64,000 bases of DNA from CAIKMD01 sp963729935. Lineage in GTDB: Bacteria > Pseudomonadota > Alphaproteobacteria > ATCC43930 > CGMCC-115725. Below are positions 61,207-64,000 of this stretch, one piece after another; within the stretch, counting starts at the first letter, position 1, and each line of letters opens with the position of its first letter. The notes under the pieces were generated by a model, which did no database searches, had not been told where the DNA came from, and saw nothing but the letters and a program-made list of their open reading frames with translations. The translations under genes and the position numbers were made by a program. Where the stretch lies: assembly GCA_963729935.1 (NCBI GenBank), contig CAVSPW010000004.1, positions 186,001 through 250,000 of the forward strand, given 5' to 3'.

Positions 61207-62082
61207 CTAGCGCGGCCGCGCCGGAAGATATTTGTCGAGCCAATCGCGAATGAGAGCGATCACCCGCGTGTTCTCCTGCGAGAACATGAAGTGATCGACG
61301 TCATTCAACAGGTGCAGCTCGGTCGTCGACTTGCCGGCATGCTGAAAGAGGCCGATCGACTGCTCGGTCGGCGTCACGGAATTGTTCGAGGCGTGCAAGA
61401 GAAGCAAAGGCCGCGGCGCGATTTTGCCGACCACTTCGTTGGCGCGGAAATCGAACATGCTTTCGACGGTCTCGAAAGTGAATTCCATGATCGAGTTCTT
61501 GGCGAGATGGGTGCGCAGATGCTCCGGGATCGGAACGATGTCGTAGCGCGGCACCATGATGGACTTGCCGCGCGCGCGTTCTTCCTTGCCGCGCGCCATC
61601 ATGTCGGTGAATTTCTTCCACGCCTCGGGCGAGGCGTGCTGCTTGCGGAACTTGGTCTCTCCGTCGCCCCAGCCGCCGGACGAGATCACCGCGGCGACGC
61701 GCGGATCGACGCCGCCCGTATAGACCGCGACTGCGGCGCCGAAGCTCGATCCGGCGACACCGATGCGGGCGGGATCGATTTCCGGCCGGGTCTGCAGGAA
61801 GCTCAGCGCCGCGCTCGTATCCGCAACCTGCTCCAGGCAGATCGTGTTGGCGCGCTTGCCCTCGCTCTCGCCGCAGCCGCGGAAATCGAAGCGCAGCGCG
61901 GCATAGCCCCATTCGGCCAGCATCTGGCAGGGGAGAACGCAATTGGTGCTCGAGCCGTTGGAACCGAAACCGTGCAGCACCATGAAAGCGGGCCGGCGCT
62001 CGCCCGGCTTTGCCCCGGCGGGCCGGTGCAGCACCCCGTTGATCTTCAACCCGGCCGACTGGAATGTGACGCGCTCTTCCAT
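61207..62082 (-). CDS. Alpha/beta hydrolase (dipeptidyl-peptidase/esterase-like)
   Basis: The 291-residue protein has the oxyanion loop LHGFGSNGSS, DFRGCGESEG, nucleophile elbow AGSSFGAAVA (Ser near residue 123), an acid in LLHASNNSV-context and His in VDHFMFSQ. It resembles the FrsA/BAAT-like and YpfH-type esterases. It is first of a two-gene leftward operon with the Ldh-type dehydrogenase and is divergent from the Rieske gene; the ~100-bp gap holds both promoters. Its ester or amide substrate is unknown. Confidence 0.85.
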   Translation of the reverse strand: MEERVTFQSAGLKINGVLHRPAGAKPGERRPAFMVLHGFGSNGSSTNCVLPCQMLAEWGYAALRFDFRGCGESEGKRANTICLEQVADTSAALSFLQTRPEIDPARIGVAGSSFGAAVAVYTGGVDPRVAAVISSGGWGDGETKFRKQHASPEAWKKFTDMMARGKEERARGKSIMVPRYDIVPIPEHLRTHLAKNSIMEFTFETVESMFDFRANEVVGKIAPRPLLLLHASNNSVTPTEQSIGLFQHAGKSTTELHLLNDVDHFMFSQENTRVIALIRDWLDKYLPARPR

Positions 62083-62185
62083 GATGAAATCCTCCGTTTT
62101 CCGTTCTCAGACCTATGCCGCAGAGAGGTGCCTCCCGCAATCGGATTTGCTACAATGCAGCCATAAATTATCGGCTTGGGGGTGG

Positions 62186-63220
62186 ATGATGTCGGGCAGG
62201 TTCATAAAAGACGCCTGGTACGTGGCCGCGCAGGCCGACGAGGTCGGCCGGGTTCCGCTGGGGCGGCTTCTCCTGGGCGAGCCGGTGGTGATGTTCCGCA
62301 AGGAGGACGGCACGGCCGTCGCGATCGAGGATCGCTGCTGCCATCGCCGCGCACCCTTGTCGAAGGGCAAGCTTTTGGGCGACTGGCTGCAATGCGGCTA
62401 TCACGGCTTCACTTTCGACGGCAGCGGCGCCTGTGTCCGCATCCCGGGCCAGGAGCGGGTGCCGCATAGCCTCGGCGTGCAAGCCTACAAGCTGGTCGAG
62501 AAGCATGGTTATCTCTGGATATGGATGGGGGAGGGCGCGAAGGCCGATCCCGCCTCCATTCCCGATTTCCATCAGAATGACGATCCGGGCTGGACGGTCG
62601 TGCGCAGCCGCCTGCCGATCGGCGCACATTACTTGCTCGTCGTCGAGAACCTCATCGATCTTTCCCATGTCGGCATCGTCCACGCCAAGACCATCGGCAC
62701 CGACGACAGCAATGCGGAGCTCAAATTCGAGCGCGGCGCGAATTCGCTGCGGGTGGTGCGCGCGCCCACCGAAGTCGCGACCGCGCCGCATAACCTGAAA
62801 CAGGGCCTCGCCGAGCGCTGCATTTTGGAGAAAACCATCGACTTCATGCCGGCTTGCCAAGTCGCGATTGCGGTGACGACGACCGAGATTGCACCGCAGA
62901 AGGCGTCACCCCTGTCCTTGCGGCTGGTCATCCTCAACGCCTGTACGCCCGAGACCGAGCACAGCACGCATTATTTCTGGGCGAGCTGCCGCGACTATCT
63001 GCGCGACGACAAACAGGTCGATGCGTTCTTGAAGAAGGTCACGGTCGAGGCTTTCAACGAGGATAAGGACATCCTCGAGGCGCAGCAGAAATGCATCGAA
63101 CTCGATCCCGAGGCGCCCACCGTCAACGTCCATGCCGATTGGGGCGGCGTCCAGGCGCGCCGCCTCGTCGCGCAGTTGATCGAGCATGAGCGGGTGGCCG
63201 CTGCGGCGGCGGCCGAGTAA
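62186..63220 (+). CDS. Rieske non-haem iron oxygenase, VanA-like
   Basis: The 344-residue protein has the N-terminal IKDAWYVAAQADEV of VanA-type O-demethylases, a Rieske [2Fe-2S] site with C-x-H in EDRCCHRRAPLSKG and C-x-x-H in LQCGYHGFTF, and the mononuclear-iron motif in VENLIDLSHVGIVHAKTIG (Asp and two His). It would hydroxylate or demethylate an aromatic acid with a separate VanB-like reductase, not found in the window. The first of two adjacent ATG codons is used, after GGGGGTGG. Vanillate is one possible substrate among many. Confidence 0.9.
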   Translation: MMSGRFIKDAWYVAAQADEVGRVPLGRLLLGEPVVMFRKEDGTAVAIEDRCCHRRAPLSKGKLLGDWLQCGYHGFTFDGSGACVRIPGQERVPHSLGVQAYKLVEKHGYLWIWMGEGAKADPASIPDFHQNDDPGWTVVRSRLPIGAHYLLVVENLIDLSHVGIVHAKTIGTDDSNAELKFERGANSLRVVRAPTEVATAPHNLKQGLAERCILEKTIDFMPACQVAIAVTTTEIAPQKASPLSLRLVILNACTPETEHSTHYFWASCRDYLRDDKQVDAFLKKVTVEAFNEDKDILEAQQKCIELDPEAPTVNVHADWGGVQARRLVAQLIEHERVAAAAAAE

Positions 63221-63391
63221 CGGCGGCCGTCGACAGGCTTTGGCGGCGCGCGTCGATTGCTCAAGAATACCGCATAACCAACACAGAACGGGCAGAAGCT
63301 GTTGACCCGATGGCGGGATTGGTGAGAATGGCGCAACGGCTCGGGGGGAACGAGGCATGAACGGTGGTTTGGCGACGAAGCGGATCGGCGC

Positions 63392-64000
63392 ATGACGCTC
63401 GCTGTGGGGAATTCCACCGTTGAAGTGAACGGGATCGAAATCGAGCTTGATGTTCGCGGCAGCGGCCGGCCGCTTCTATTTCTTCATCCCGAGATCGGGT
63501 TCGACCGCGCCGGGCCGGCCTTGGATCTCTTGGCGAAAAACGCGCAGGTGATCGCGCCGACTCATCCCGCTTATGGCAAGGCGAAAATCCCGTCGGCGTT
63601 CAATACGGTTGATGATCTTGCCTATCTCTATCTCGATCTCATGGACCTGCTCGATCTGCGTGAGGTCGCGATGGTGGGCCTCGGCATCGGCGGATGGATC
63701 GCAGGCGAAATCGCGGTGAAGACGACGGCGCGGTTGTCGCGTCTCGTGTTGGCCAATGCCTTCGGCATTAAAATCGGCGATCGCGAGACGCGCGACATCT
63801 TCGACATGTATTTCGTGACCGAAGCCGATCTCGCCAAGATCGTCTATTTCGATGAGGAATGGACGAAACGCGATTTGAGCAAGCTGCCCGACGAGGAGCT
63901 CTATGCGATGGCCCGGGCGCGCGAGGCGACATCGCGCTACGGGTGGAAGCCTTACATGCATGACCCGAAGCTCAAGGGCCGGCTGCACCGGATCCGCGTC
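63392..64000 (+). CDS. Alpha/beta-hydrolase-fold protein lacking the nucleophile (3' end outside window)
   Basis: The 203 visible codons start at an ATG and run past the window end. The fold is recognisable from VEVNGIEIELDVRGSGRPLL, FLHPEIGFDRAG (oxyanion loop) and MVGLGIGGWIAGEIAV. The position of the catalytic Ser in the elbow G-x-S-x-G-G is Gly98 (GLGIGG), so an ordinary serine-hydrolase reaction is not expected. Some cofactor-independent or carbon-carbon lyase members of this fold also lack Ser. It follows the Rieske gene on the same strand by 171 bp. Confidence 0.75.
   Translation, partial: MTLAVGNSTVEVNGIEIELDVRGSGRPLLFLHPEIGFDRAGPALDLLAKNAQVIAPTHPAYGKAKIPSAFNTVDDLAYLYLDLMDLLDLREVAMVGLGIGGWIAGEIAVKTTARLSRLVLANAFGIKIGDRETRDIFDMYFVTEADLAKIVYFDEEWTKRDLSKLPDEELYAMARAREATSRYGWKPYMHDPKLKGRLHRIRV

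Noticed and set aside
1..64000. CRISPR arrays, rRNA genes, insertion-sequence transposases and riboswitches
   Set aside because: I looked for regularly spaced repeats, rRNA-like conserved blocks, DDE transposase motifs and known riboswitch cores and saw none I could support.

Overview
The window is a 64-kb piece of a GC-rich chromosome, most likely from an alphaproteobacterium of the Hyphomicrobiales (Rhizobiales) type. Three things suggest this: the codon and base usage, two copies of an imperfect ~105-bp intergenic repeat that resembles one I associate with that order, and a gene set dominated by aromatic and organic-acid catabolism. The window starts inside a cupin gene and ends inside an alpha/beta-hydrolase gene. 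I identified everything by reading translations and motifs; no database search was run.

Layout. Positions 1-9.2 kb hold catabolic genes: a cupin dioxygenase-like protein, a tandem-duplicated VOC protein, an alpha/beta hydrolase overlapping an HpaB-type flavin monooxygenase, a GT39-type membrane glycosyltransferase, an SDR, an FAD oxidoreductase and a GST. A decayed solute-binding-protein gene (9.24-9.69 kb) separates them from a di-haem peroxidase/imelysin pair (9.7-12.0 kb). Positions 12.3-29.8 kb form a type II secretion locus. gspD and gspK lie on the plus strand, gspE-F-G-H-I-J-L-M and a GspC/N-like gene on the minus strand, and a prepilin peptidase sits apart. Three predicted secreted proteins are interleaved: a PLC/AcpA-type phosphoesterase, a propeller-like protein and an alkaline-phosphatase-superfamily phosphodiesterase. 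The secretin is a predicted lipoprotein, as in the Hxc phosphatase-secretion systems of Pseudomonas, but its frame carries a TAA stop at codon 158.

Positions 30.3-44.6 kb are a 14.24-kb integrated element bounded by perfect 40-bp direct repeats made from the 5' half of tRNA-Ser(UGA). It carries a tyrosine integrase, a zinc-finger gene overlapping it, an excisionase-like gene, a P4-type primase-helicase next to an iteron-like inverted repeat, and a long rightward operon of mostly unknown genes ending in virion-internal/polyvalent-like proteins. Three leftward cargo genes follow; one has the R / S-x-T / E-x-E residue pattern of ADP-ribosyltransferases. I find no terminase, portal or capsid gene, so the element looks like a satellite or a deleted prophage. 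Paired TGGCACC sites near both ends look like integrase arm sites. The original tRNA promoter seems to have been left on the far side of the element.

Positions 44.9-64 kb return to catabolism. There are two LLM-type flavin monooxygenases, two orphan NMT1/SsuA-like binding proteins with no permease or ATPase, a trypsin-like protease, an HD-domain protein, two dienelactone-hydrolase paralogues around an HpaR-like MarR regulator, an ACMSD-like amidohydrolase, a class II aldolase, a D-2-hydroxyacid dehydrogenase, an MFS transporter, a malate/lactate-type dehydrogenase, an alpha/beta hydrolase, a Rieske oxygenase and a hydrolase-fold protein lacking its nucleophile. Together these suggest uptake, ring hydroxylation or cleavage and side-chain processing of aromatic or heterocyclic compounds; the actual substrates cannot be read from the sequence.
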